Positions 12,181 through 22,563 of a stretch of DNA of 64,000 nt are shown here, piece by piece. Source of the stretch: Isoetes taiwanensis (lineage: Eukaryota > Streptophyta > Lycopodiopsida > Isoetales > Isoetaceae); assembly GCA_021234155.1 (NCBI GenBank), contig JAJEKV010000056.1, positions 2,711,330 through 2,775,329 on the forward strand, written 5' to 3'. A program made the translations under genes and the position numbers. A model generated the notes under the pieces. That model searched no databases, was not told the origin of the DNA, and saw only the letters and a program-made list of their open reading frames with translations. Positions within the stretch are counted from its first letter, which is position 1; each line of letters starts with the position of its first letter.

Positions 12181-12440
12181 ATGTCTGCTCGTGCCTTCAC
12201 TCCCGAGGAACTCCATAGCCAAGCTGCGGCTCGATTAGAATGCCACCCGCGTTGAGAAGATGCTCGTGAAATATATGATCCTGACTATAACTCGAAGGAG
12301 GCCATCTACGCTCACGCGCTCAGCCGGCACCGCCCACCCCTCGTGTCAGTTCTCGACCAGGGTCTCCCCCAGTTTGCAAGCACTATTCTCAACCATAGTC
12401 CCCACATCATACCCCGGTACATCCTACTCCTCATTATTTT
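12181..12440 (+). pseudogene. gag start of the Tat/Athila-like element, truncated
   Basis: An ATG 28 bp after the primer site opens MSARAFTPEELHSQAAARLE and meets a stop after about 25 codons. In the next frame, DAREIYDPDYNSKEAIYAHA continues briefly. The rest of gag and the protease are absent, because reverse transcriptase begins within 300 bp. Confidence 0.5.
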
Positions 12441-12476
12441 CAGATTTCAGACAACACTTACATTCATGTCCCTTCT

Positions 12477-13100
12477 GTGTCAGCTGGCTTGATTTATGAG
12501 GTCAAATATTCAGAGTGGGTGAGCCCAATTGTAATTGCTCTCACGCACAATGGCAAAATACGTGTTTGCGTGGACTATCGGAAACTCAATCATGCCACGG
12601 AACGTGATCATTTCCCGCTACCCTTCACAGACCAAGTTCTTGAAGAAGTAGCAGGTCACGAGATGTACTCCTTCATGGATGGCTTCTCGAGTTACAATCA
12701 AATCTCTATCAAGGCTGGGGATCAATTGAAAACAACTTTCACCACGCCATGGGGCACTTTTGCCTACAAAGTGGTACCTTTTCGATTATCTAATTCCCAT
12801 CCACTTTTCAGCGCATTATGCTTTTGGTCTTTCAAGATTACATGAAAGCGAATGCTTTTTTGTAAATTTTTCAGGACGACTTTTCTGCATATAGCTCCAC
12901 GCAAGAACATCTTGACAAATTAGAGGTTGTTTTTCAAAAATGTGATGAGTCTGATATCAGTTTAAATCCAGAAAAATGTACTTTCTATGTCACTCCTGGT
13001 GTCCTTCTTGGTCATGTTGTCAGTAAAGAAGGCATCACCACAGACCCTGCAAAAATCAATTGTGTACGTAAGGCTCATGCACCTTCCAACATCAAAGAGA
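12477..13100 (+). pseudogene. Reverse transcriptase of the Tat/Athila-like element, frameshifted
   Basis: The first 120 codons show the RT core: VSPIVIALTHNGKIRVCVDY, KLNHATERDHFPLPF, and MYSFMDGFSSYNQISI with the first catalytic aspartate. The frame breaks near 12790. In another frame QRIMLLVFQDYMKANAFL is followed by a TAA and then FQDDFSAYSS, the counterpart of the YxDD catalytic box. It continues DKLEVVFQKCDESDISLNPE, then LLGHVVSKEGIT. RT copies element RNA into cDNA in cytoplasmic particles. The frameshift and stop make this copy inactive. Confidence 0.85.
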
Positions 13101-13111
13101 CACGTTCATTT

Positions 13112-13860
13112 TTGGGCAAAGTCAATTACTATGCAACCTTCATTCCTGGACTGGTTGCCATTGCAGATCCCATTCATAAACTCACGGGTGATGAATCCTC
13201 TTGGGCTTGGAATTCCCAGGTGGATGAAGCATTTCAGAAATTGAAGGTTTTGCTAACTCCAGTGCCTGTTCTTGTTCCACCTCAATGGGACAAACCTTTT
13301 CATGTCCATGTAGATGTCTCGACCTTTGCTATTGGTGCTGTTCTTTCTCAAGAATATGATTCTCACATAGACAAGCCTATTCGATATGCCAGCGGGAAAC
13401 TTAATCCTGCTGAGCAGAATTATTCTACCACGGAACGGGAAGCGCTGAGCCTCATCTTCTGTGTCCAAAGATTCCGTCATTATTTGCTGGGTAGCAAAAT
13501 CAAATTTTTTGTTGATCATCAATCTCTCCTGTATCTGATCAACAAAACCACATCCACGGGCCGTATTGCCCATTGGGTACTGCTTCTTCAAGAGTTTGTT
13601 CTCTTTGAAATCGTTCACAAGGCTGGTAAATCTCATATTGTGCCTGATTATCTTTCATGCATACACATGGACGACCCGTCCACAGGCGTTTCAGATGTTT
13701 TTCCAGATGCACAACTCTTCTTGGTCAGGGCCACGCCCCATTGGTTTCATGACTATCAGCATATCTGCTCTCTGGCGCATTACCGTCTGAAGACCCCACG
13801 CTCTCTCCTGAGAAACTCCGATCATGTTGTCAACAGTTCCTCCGTGAAGTCTGTGACTAT
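13112..13860 (+). pseudogene. RNase H domain of the Tat/Athila-like element
   Basis: This continues the polymerase thumb (FLGKVNYYATFIPGLVAIAD) into a Ty3-type RNase H: HVHVDVSTFAIGAVLSQ (catalytic D), PIRYASGKLNPAEQNYSTTE and REALSLIF (catalytic E), FFVDHQSLLYLINKT (catalytic D). RNase H removes RNA from the RNA/DNA hybrid. The region is open for about 250 codons, then shifts frame near 13860 before the integrase. Confidence 0.88.
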
Positions 13861-13863
13861 ACA

Positions 13864-15027
13864 ATGGTTGCAGACCATCCCTATAAACGTAGCAAGGACA
13901 TGGTTTTGCGTCGGTGCGTTCTTCCTCATGAAGTACCAGAGATTGTTCGCCAAACTCATGAAGGCCTTGGTGGAGGATATTTCAGTGGTAATACTACGGC
14001 CCGCAAGATTCTTCTCGCAGGCTTTTTTTGGCCCACGCTCTTTAAGGATGCCCACGCTCACACATGCAACTGTGACGCCTGTCAGCGGGTGGATCGACCC
14101 ACGGCCCGTAACGCTCTCCCTTTAACACGAGTTGCCACACCGTTACCCTTCAGCAAATGGGGAATGGATTTTATTGGGCCCATGGATCCACCAACGCGGC
14201 ACACCCGTGCCCCTTATATACTGGTTCTCACGGATTATGCAAATAAGTGGGCGGAGGCCTGTGCACTTCCTGATAATACTGCTGCAAGTACGGCCAACGT
14301 CCTCTACACGCATGTCATCACACGCTTTCGCTGTCCCATTGAACTTGTCAGTGACCGCTGTGTTTATTTTGTGAATCACACGATCAAGGAATTGACGGAT
14401 TATTTGCATATTCATCACATAAAGAGCACTCCTTATTATCCACAAGGAAATGGCCTTGCAGAAAGCACAAACAAGACTCTCATCTACATCATGAAAAAAA
14501 TTTGCGACGCCTCTCGCACTGATTGGCAGGAAAAACTACCTACTGTTTTGTGGGCTTATAACACCAGTTTCACATTCAAATTGATTTTTGGCCAAGAAGC
14601 TCTCATGCCTTTTGAGTATGTGCTTCCGTCTCTCTGTTTCCTACTGGCTACTGTGCATAATCCACCTACTGCACTCCAGGAGCGCGTATATCAATTACAA
14701 CAGTTAGATGAGCTTCGCAAAGATGCTTATCTTTGTGTCCTTGCTGGACAACAGTTAAGAAAGTCTTGACATGACAAACACATCAAAGAAAAGATATTCA
14801 AGGAAGGAGATTTAGTTCTTTATGATTCCAGATATAAAAACTTTCTGGGCAAGTTAAAGTTTCGGTGGCTTGATCCTTATCAAATCCTTAAAGTGGTGCA
14901 ACCCAGTGTGTTTCAACTGGCAGAATTGGATGGCACTCCATTACTTACTCTGGTTAATGGCTTTTGTCTTAAACTTTTTCATAACGATACAATTGACATA
15001 CGCTCCGACACAGAAACACAAGAATGA
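13864..15027 (+). pseudogene. Integrase of the Tat/Athila-like element
   Basis: The N-terminal zinc-binding HHCC module is visible (HEVPEIVRQTHEGLGG, then CNCDACQRVD). The core has WGMDFIGPMD (first D), ELVSDRCVYFVN (second D; the usual SDRGTHF is altered) and PQGNGLAESTNKTLIY (catalytic E). An in-frame TGA at 14767 interrupts the protein. The C-terminal part (EGDLVLYDSRYKNFLGKLKF) continues to the stop at 15027. Integrase inserts element cDNA into chromosomes. The internal stop suggests loss of function. Confidence 0.9.
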
Positions 15028-15780
15028 GTCGAAACACATATTTATATTAAAAACACATAGCGGCATCACAACAAAATTGGGCATCGCCCATACTTAATCC
15101 CTAAGGGCTCAGCCCTATGTACAAAATCCTAAACTAAAGCACCCGGCTACTCTGGATTAGGGGCAGCACAGACGCGCAGGATTAGATAGAGACATTTCTC
15201 CGGGTCCCAACGAAGATGCAGGACCACGTCCTACGGGTTCATCAACAAATCTGGATTATCCGCTGATCCAGCCAGCCACCCGTTCATGGGGATTCCACGG
15301 TTTCTTAGCTTCCATAGATTGAAGCTGTTCATCTGACAGGTGATCCACTCGTTGCAATTTTTCAGCATCGTATTGGGATATCCATCGTAGCAAACTGGTG
15401 TTCTCCTCTTGAGACCTTGCTCGTCTTATATACTCCTACCGCCTTCAGGCTGCCCCTATGGCCCAATCACATTTCTGCTGACGTGTCTACATACAAGACA
15501 CATTTCAATCCAAGATTCTGCTATTTAGCTGCAAATCTCGTCATAGTATCATCTCTAGACACTGTTGTGTCTGCCACCATTTTTAAAGACATTCGACTCT
15601 CGAGTTGCCACTCTTAATTATTTTTCCTTAATATCACGATCATCCAACATCATTATTCATACCTTATCACGACGTCCCAATCATCTGCACCCTTGATTCA
15701 CTCTTAGTTACGGGTTGGGACTTAACAAAAATTTTGGTATTCTGGAAGCTTTCTTCATCTCTGCTGCCATCTGGCACAAT
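15028..15780 (+). other. Spacer between integrase and the 3' ORF
   Basis: No convincing coding sequence was found. Spacers of this kind separate pol from the extra ORF in Tat/Athila elements. Confidence 0.4.
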
Positions 15781-15799
15781 CAATGGTTCAGACTCCACT

Positions 15800-15815
15800 T
15801 TCGACGCTGCCTATA
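15800..15815 (+). promoter_or_regulatory. Possible internal TATA box before the 3' ORF
   Basis: CTGCCTATAAAAATC lies about 100 bp upstream of the ATG at 15909. This is plant promoter spacing and would allow a subgenomic transcript for the extra ORF. It is a sequence match only. Confidence 0.4.
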
Positions 15816-15908
15816 AAAATCTTCCTGACAGAGACGCGCCCTAAAACAGGCTTTTTGCAACTCCTTTGCTCTCCGTCTTCTGCTTCCCAGCTTTCTTCAT
15901 CGATCTTT

Positions 15909-18066
15909 ATGGCTGCCTCACCCAAGTTTCCTACTCTCTAGGCCACCGCGCCAATGGATCCAGCGCTCTTTGAATCTGTTATTTTCTCGACTGCCACTCC
16001 CTTGGAAGACGCAAATCGAGAAGTTGCTGAAAGGGCGGGTTGTTTGAATTCTCCAAACAAGAACTCCCTGTCCCTAATCCAACTCAACTTCGGCAGTTTG
16101 TTGCTCATCTCGTCAAGACAAATGCAGGTTACCAGACGATGGTGGATCAAACTTATATCACTATCAAACAGAATCTTTTGGCTCAGGTATTTCAATTATC
16201 TAGAAGAACTCCTTCCTTGAATTGGACTGCTTTGCAGGATCATGATGTCACAGTCTATGGCCAAACATCATATGCGGCTCACAAACATTACAAAGCCCCA
16301 TGACGCCTTTGTGAAGTTTTTGTGGCGAAAGTTCTATAGTTATTCCGTCGAGAACACCCACATTAATAAACATTTCTTCCATACTACCATTGCTGCCATT
16401 TACTCCACCAGTTTTGTTGATTGGCCTCAAATAACGTTCCACCGCCTCCTTCATGAAGTCGATCGCCTCCGACAGTCTCCAAGTTCTAGCCTTGAATCCG
16501 CTATGGGAGCACATTTTCAGGCCATCATAAACCACCGCCTTCGAGAACCTAGTCATTTGTCCCCCAACAAACTTGAAGCCCCTTCTGCTGCCTCCAGTCA
16601 TCAGCCTTCAATCATTCTTGCCATCAGGGAACTCCAAGAAGAAAGTTCCCGCCAACGTCCTGAAGCACAACCCTCCCTACACCCTCAAGAACCACACCAT
16701 GGCCCCGTCATAAATGTTGCTTCTTCCCAGTCAACACAAGTTAAAAATTCCCACTCCCAGCAAGTTTCTCAACGCACTACTTCCACAATTCCATATCCAT
16801 CATTGCCGCTTAAACCTCTTGCCGCTTCCACAATTCCACATCCGTCATTGCCGCCACGCGCGTTGTATCAGTATAAGCAGGTTGTTGCTGAATGCATGCT
16901 AAGACTTCAGGACTCGCAAGAGCACTTCATAAATGACGTCAAACAGTATATGGATTCCACGGATGTTGTTCACTGTGATCTCTAGGCAGCTACCACTCGA
17001 GTCCAGACTCTAGAAGAAAGCCTTCAGAGTAAACACGCTGCTTTACTTCAGACCCGTGAGGCTCTCAAAGCTAAATAAGACATACATGCCACATTAGAAG
17101 ACTAGCAAGTTCAACTTCAAGCCACTATTCAAGAATTCTGGCTCAATTCAAAGAGAAAGACAAAATTCTTGTTGACGGTCAGGATCTGTATAAAGGGTTA
17201 CACAGTGACTACACCCATCAGCTTCATCTTGTTGCCTAAGGAGAGGTCCGCATATCTTCTTTAGAAGGCCAACTAGCAGCCGTTCAGACACAGGTCATGG
17301 CCTTGCAAGCTTAGCTCATAGACACCCAGAAACAGAGCTAATTGATGACACGGAAATTGCCAATCTTCAGTTACAACTCTCTACACCGGGACCGTCATCA
17401 TCACAGACCACACACTTCTATTTGGCTGACACCCTGGATAAGTTTGATGATGGGCAAAGCCGCGCTTTTCATGGCAACGACAATGCTAAATGGCTTTTGA
17501 TGTCTGAGAATAAATATCTTCAGGATCAGACATGGACCAATGCTTTCAAGTTAGAGTATATGCCAGAGCTTGCTCATCATCTACCTCTTTGGATTGTTGA
17601 AACTCTACACCAGGTCCGGAAAAATTTGAATGAAGATATGGGGATTCAGTTTGCACAGATTTACTTAAAACATCTTGGTGGTTTTAACATCCTTCGTGCA
17701 GACCTTGAAAGTGAGACCATTCCCACGGAATGGGTCCCCTCTTCTGTTCACACTTTGCTGTTATGTTCTAATTGGGAACAATGGTGTCAGACCTTGGATG
17801 CTGATCTTCTTAAGGAATTCCGTGATCAAGCCCAGAAGCCCATGATGTAGCCTCCTCCAGAGAATCATTTGTATATGTCCTTGGGAGCGCCTCCACACTA
17901 TCAATATCTCACGTCAGACTGGCGTTTCCCCTTTTGGACCAAGGCTCTGGCGAGTTACGCGGATTGGACTCCCGCTCACATTTCTACAGATCTTCGGTGG
18001 GATCCATGTTTTGTTCGTCGCTCTGTCTGGCAAGAAGGTGAAATATTGGAGCACACTTGGAATTGA
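15909..18066 (+). pseudogene. Extra ORF 3' of integrase (aORF/env-position ORF), broken
   Basis: It opens MAASPKFPTL, hits TAG, and reads on in frame as ATAPMDPALFESVIFSTATP. Further pieces follow in shifting frames: QELPVPNPTQLRQFVAHLVK (16040-16303), WRKFYSYSVENTHINKHFF and a Q/S/P-rich linker (16242-16985), a probable coiled coil (VQTLEESLQSKHAALLQ), KWLLMSENKYLQDQTWTNAF (17422-17850) and DWRFPFWTKALASYADWTP (17869-18066). I see no signal peptide or membrane span, so there is no evidence for an envelope. Position matches the additional ORF of Tat-type elements. Function unknown. Confidence 0.55.
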
Positions 18067-18519
18067 ATCTATATTCCGAATGAACGAGATTGGCAGATGC
18101 CCGTTCAAGCAGTTTGGGGTCTCACATAGTTCTTGGAGCGTGCTGCTACGTCTCCGGATCCCTTAATTCACCGTCAAGCTGGATTCTGTGTTGCTTTGAA
18201 ATACCTCCTCTAGTGTTCTATTGCACGGAAGCGTCCAATCTATTATTGCAATCCGAATGCCAGTGCAGGAGCCTTTGGTCTTCAGACATGCCTTCTCATC
18301 GAATGCCAGTATGTCCCCGTGGAAGCTCACCGTGCCCTTGAAGATCTAGGTATAGTGCAGTCTGGGTTTCTCATTGACGCGTCACCTTCCATTGGAGTCA
18401 ACACTTCTGATGCGCTCAAACGGAGCCACGCCCTCATAGTTGTCAAGATGATTTCCAGAAGGTTCCTAATTTCCGGCCTCTTGAGACTGTTCCTGCTTTT
18501 CTCTCCATAGAATGTCATT

Positions 18520-18532
18520 TGGTGGGGGGGAG
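18520..18532 (+). promoter_or_regulatory. Polypurine tract of the Tat/Athila-like element
   Basis: TGGTGGGGGGGAG lies directly against the right LTR start TGTTAGTCC. This is the plus-strand primer for reverse transcription. Confidence 0.8.
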
Positions 18533-18632
18533 TGTTAGTCCTATACGTCCAGGTACATGACTATTCCTGAGTACCACGGAGCAGGGCAGGAATAAGGGAC
18601 CAGGTCAAGCATCTGAACCCAGACCCTAAACA
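18533..18632 (+). repeat. 3' LTR, internally deleted
   Basis: The first 80 bp match the 5' LTR with a few changes (CTATACGTCCAGGTACATGA). The sequence then jumps to GAACCCAGACCCTAAACA, the last bases of the LTR. About 465 bp are lost, including the promoter region. Confidence 0.8.
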
Positions 18633-18637
18633 GAGTT

Positions 18638-19985
18638 GTGAAGATGGACCCAAAGGATCAGGTTGTAAGATTAGGAGAGGAGCAAAAGAGCATGATAATA
18701 AATTTGGAGAAGACAAGGACCTCCTGATAGAGCCCGAAAAGAGGAAGGGGAAGGCATAAAAGAAGAGATGGACGCATGTTGAGATGGAGGTCTTATTGTA
18801 ATATAATAAACATGCTATATGGTTAAACATTTGAATGATGTGTTGAAGAGAGATATGCACAGGGTTAAATATGTGTTTAATTTTATCATGACTTATAAAA
18901 CACCTCGTTCTAGTATTTTGATTGTCATTCTGAATGCACATGGGACAAACATGTCTTCTAGTATTTTGTATTTCTGTCATTTTTATAAGACTATAACAGT
19001 TTATATTTTAGGACATATAAATTTTTTTAGAAGTTATAATAGATTTTGAGATTATATATCTTAGAGCTTAATATGGGTAACTTCTTGGGTTGGTAAGATA
19101 GGGTATGTTGGTCTGATGAGTTAGGGTGCTTAAAACTAGGATTACTTGAATTCGGATTTTCGGCAGTTCAACTTAAATTTTGAAATAAAATTAAGGTGTA
19201 TGGGATCCCAAAGGATGGTACTAACTAGATCCTAGAGGACGATATCCTTAGATGTTCACTTAGCTTTTGCTGCAATATAATCATGAACTTTGGCCTCATG
19301 CTATCTGTTTTCTCTCTCATGAACCAATCATGATTAATGACTATTTGCCAAATACCAAACAAGAAAAATAAACTAAGAACTTTGGATTCAGGCAAAAGAG
19401 ATTCAATTTTAGAAAAAGAGAGTGAGAGGGTACTCATATTATCTTCCTTGCTGCAAATGTCTTTCACAAGTTTTTTCACACAATTAACTGCATAAACATC
19501 ACAATACTAGTTAATATCACAATGCATGGTGCATTATGCAATGTAGATGCCTTGTGCCTCTACCTCTTAAAAAAGTCATTAAAGAACCTGCAATTGTAAG
19601 CACATTCAAGCATTAGAATCAAAGGGGGCCATTATAGCAAAACATTGCATACAATTAGTGGATGTGAATGCATACAATGTGATAAAGAGTCTTGTCGAGG
19701 AATGAATGGATCGTAGGAATCAAAATGCACAAGGCCAGAGCTTGTCAATTCATATTGTAACATCCCCTTTATCCTTTGCGATGCTCCCATCATATAGACT
19801 GATCGACTCCTGAAGTCGGCAGGAGGCCATCCATGCAACATCGGCTAATGGCTGGTGCTCCAGAGTCAATGTGGAAGGAAGGACGTGCCATTGTCCCATC
19901 TTTCCCCGAGTCGATCTTACTGCGGAAGCGTAAAATGTAAGCACAAGCAACATGCTATAAATCATAGAAATACTCACCACGAAGC
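18638..19985. other. No gene recognised
   Basis: AT-rich sequence with short frames on both strands and no motif I can assign. The segment 19750-19985 is less AT-rich and adjoins the DIRS-like remnant. It may be part of that element's lost 5' region. Confidence 0.4.
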
Positions 19986-20760
19986 GTGAGGCACCATGGT
20001 CTCTACTGTGATGCTAGTGGCTCGGGTTGGGGGGTTTGGGTACATGATTCTACTATGTGCAATAATTTCAATGGGTCGTTTGATGAATTAGAGCAATCTT
20101 CTTCATCCGCTGCCCATGAACTGTTAGCCTTAGCCCATTTTCTTGAACTTTGTGCCCACGACTTGGGTGGCAAATGTGCCCATGGGGATTCTTTAAATTC
20201 TTATTACATTCTGAATGAAGGTGGCTTCCAAGTCCCAATTCTCCACTGTTTGTGCCTCAAAATCTTCACCCTTTGTCTTTGCCTGCCACAATATCATCCT
20301 CAAACCTGCGTGGATCCATCGTAGTCTCAATCAATGGGCCGATTACTTGTCTGAGCTAAAGGATTTTGATGATTATGGTTTGACGCCTGAGGCTTTTTTG
20401 CATCATTGATGCTTGAGGCCTTTTTGCATCATTGACCTGGCTTGGGGTCCTCATGACTGGGATCGCTTTGCTAATTTGAAGGGCCATTTGCTTCTTAATT
20501 TTAATTGTTGGCATCCTATTCCTGGAGATCCTTGTCCTCTTGATGCTTTTGCCCAGTCTTGGCATGGAACAAATAGCTACTGCTTTCTCCATCCTTTCTT
20601 GACATTCAAAGCATTCTCTTTCACTAAAGCCTGCCAAGCCAATTGTACTTTTGTGACTTTTCATTGGGAGTCAGCCCCATGGTGGCCTTCGATACATAAT
20701 GATACTGGAGAGTGGGATGCAACTATTGTGGATCACTTGTACTTTCCTGCTGAAGAATAA
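19986..20760 (+). pseudogene. RNase H and C-terminal extension of the DIRS-like polyprotein
   Basis: LYCDASGSGWGVWVHD carries the first catalytic aspartate, SSAAHELLALAHFLELC the glutamate and KCAHGDSLNSYYILNEGG the second aspartate. After a frameshift come KPAWIHRSLNQWADYLSELK and DFDDYGLTPEAFL. A short duplication shifts frame again into WGPHDWDRFANLKGHLLLNF, NCWHPIPGDPCPLDAFAQSW and ESAPWWPSIH. This succession (A-WIxRxxNxxAD-LS, then WGPhxxDRFA) is what I know from DIRS/Ngaro RNase H regions. Three frames are needed, so the copy is dead. Confidence 0.75.
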
Positions 20761-20939
20761 GGTCTTACGATGATTGCATCTTCAAAGCTACTGTGCCACA
20801 AACCAACAAGTGTTGTTATTGCTTTGCAGATCGTTAATACTAATTAGGTGAGTTTTCTTTGTTTCGTGCAAAGGTTTTTTATTCAAAATTTGGAATGCTT
20901 TGGATGGTGATGTTGACGTGCTTGAGTTGAAGGATTCTT

Positions 20940-21905
20940 TACAAAAGTTCTTGATGTATTCTAGGTCTGACAGTACTTTAAAAGGTTATCGGCATGCTTG
21001 ATAGAGCTAAGGGCTGTGACTTCCTCCCCACTAACCTTCCTACAATTTGCCTTTTCTTAACCCTGCTTTTGACATCTTTTTCAAATTCGTTAGCTCGTGA
21101 TAGTACCACTATTGCTTCTATTGCTTTCCATCATCTTCTTGCCGGGTATTCAAAACCTATTGATCACCCCCTAGTTGGCCTTGCTCAATTTTTGCTAGAA
21201 GATTGTCAACTCCGTTGATCCAAAAGAAACAACCTATCCTGCCTCATATGGTTCATAAACAGTTTGATAAGTTTGCATGCCCCTCAGCTTCTATTATGGA
21301 TGTTATGAACTGTCTTTGTCTTTGTGGCTTTCCTATGCAACAAAGAACTTTTAGCTTTGTTTTAGAATGAAATTTTAATTTTGGATATCCATGCGAATCT
21401 CTTTATCTGTTCCTCTAAGACCGACAAAATGGGTGTGGGAGCTTGGGTCACCATTGCCCGTCTTTCTGGTCCTTATTGCCCTGTGCCTCTGTTGGAGAGG
21501 TTGTTACAATTGGGTGGCTTTGTTTATGTGGATGGACTTGTGGGTGGCCACTCGATTAGAGGCATTCGCATAACATGTCAAGGGTGTTTTCTGAGGAAAA
21601 AACCTGTGTTGTACACTCTAAGATCCTGGTTTAAGCATTGCCTTTCTGCCATTGGGAAGGATGCGAAGGCTTTTGACATCCATTCAGCGAGAAGAGGGGG
21701 TGCTACTTCAGCAACTGCTTTCAACATTCCAGACAGAATCTTCAAAGCTCATGGATGCTGGCCCTCTGATTCAGCCAAGGATGGCTATGTTTGCCCGTCC
21801 CTTCAACAACAACTGTTGGTTTCTTGTTCCTTAGATTTTGGTCCTTCTGATCCTGGCTCTGGGGGACTCCTATTGGTTTTTTTCCCCCAATTCTTTGACC
21901 CATAG
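20940..21905 (+). pseudogene. Tyrosine recombinase of the DIRS-like element
   Basis: An N-terminal SAM-like part (SDSTLKGYRHAW, then IASIAFHHLLAGYSKPIDHP) is split between frames. The catalytic domain is open from 21381. It has ICSSKTDKMGVGAWVTIARL with the beta-hairpin lysine, then AFDIHSARRGGATSATAFNI, which supplies HxxR, then FKAHGCWPSDSAKDGYV with the H/W position and the nucleophilic tyrosine. The first catalytic arginine region (about 21345, KELLALF) is degraded. Such enzymes join circular element cDNA to the genome through a 3'-phosphotyrosine intermediate. Confidence 0.78.
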
Positions 21906-21985
21906 TTTCTTATTGCTTCTATTCTTCAGCATTGTATTTGGATTATGTGTTTAGTGGAGATCCCTACATGTGGCTTTTGTTTCTT

Positions 21986-22131
21986 TTCTCTCATTCTCAT
22001 TCTCATTCTCATTCTCATTCTCATTCTCATTCTCATTCTCATTCTCATTCTCATTCTCATTCTCATTCTCATTCTCATTCTCATTCTCATTCTCATTCTC
22101 ATTCTCATTCTCATTCTCATTCTCATTCTCC
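21986..22131. repeat. (TCTCAT)n hexanucleotide microsatellite
   Basis: About 24 uninterrupted copies of TCTCAT directly after the recombinase stop and inside the 3' tail of the DIRS-like element. All three + frames read through it, so the open frames over it are artefacts. Confidence 0.97.
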
Positions 22132-22200
22132 CTTATCCAGTTTTTGTCAATTGAATTTATCTTCGTACAATGATAAGAAGAAAAATGTACTTGTCAAAAG

Positions 22201-22558
22201 CCATTGTTACTTAGTTAGATAGGTTTACCTGGCAGTTAGGCTCTTGCTTTTATACCACTCCATGCCTTCTCCATTTTCATCAGCGCATCTTCATCTCCAG
22301 CTTCTACTTTGCTCCCCCACTTCCTACCCATCCACCCATCCTCACTGCTTAGTGCTGATTTAGTGGATTTCATGGTCAACCTTAGTCTTCTTGTTCCATG
22401 CTACTTCCTCATCGATATACTTTTTCATCTATCCACCCCAATTGTTGCCATCCTTTATTCATTTGACACCTAATGTATGGGAAGGGCCCTTGTGCGAGTG
22501 TTCTTGGTTGTCACTTATGGGCCTCGTGCCAATTGTTGTTATGAGATTGTGGATTCTT
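22201..22558. other. No gene recognised
   Basis: Unique-looking sequence between the DIRS-like tail and the second Ty3/gypsy element. No motif seen. Confidence 0.4.
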
Positions 22559-22563
22559 GGCCA

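Larger units (their letters stand above)
11573..18632 (+). mobile_element. Ty3/gypsy LTR retrotransposon, Tat/Athila-like, decayed
   Basis: Both LTRs start TGTTAGTCCT (11573 and 18533). They are flanked by GAATT (11568-11572) and GAGTT (18633-18637), a 5-bp target duplication with one change. Order inside: tRNA-Asp-type primer site, gag start, reverse transcriptase, RNase H, integrase, an extra 3' ORF, polypurine tract. The Asp primer site and the post-integrase ORF are known traits of the Tat/Athila branch. Most of gag and the protease are missing, pol has stops and frameshifts, and the right LTR is reduced to 100 bp by an internal deletion. Confidence 0.88.
19986..22200 (+). mobile_element. 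DIRS-like tyrosine-recombinase retrotransposon, 5'-truncated
   Basis: The order is RNase H, a conserved C-terminal RT/RH extension, then a tyrosine recombinase. That is the hallmark of DIRS-group elements, which integrate with a recombinase rather than a DDE integrase. No reverse transcriptase palm domain is seen upstream, so the 5' half is missing. The 3' end carries a TCTCAT hexamer satellite and a tail (ATTGAATTTATCTTCGTACA) that recurs near 33555. Frames are broken at several points, including by a 27-bp duplication near 20385-20435. Confidence 0.75.

Noticed and set aside
15909-18066. Retroviral-type envelope gene
   Set aside because: No signal peptide, cleavage site or membrane segment is visible. 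Position alone is not enough.
21990-22130. CRISPR-like array
   Set aside because: The unit is 6 bp with no spacers, in a plant genome. It is a microsatellite.
21932-22222. His/Ser, Leu/Ile and Phe/Ser repeat proteins around 22000, and Arg/Met on the other strand
   Set aside because: All are translations of the TCTCAT satellite, with no independent start or conserved context.
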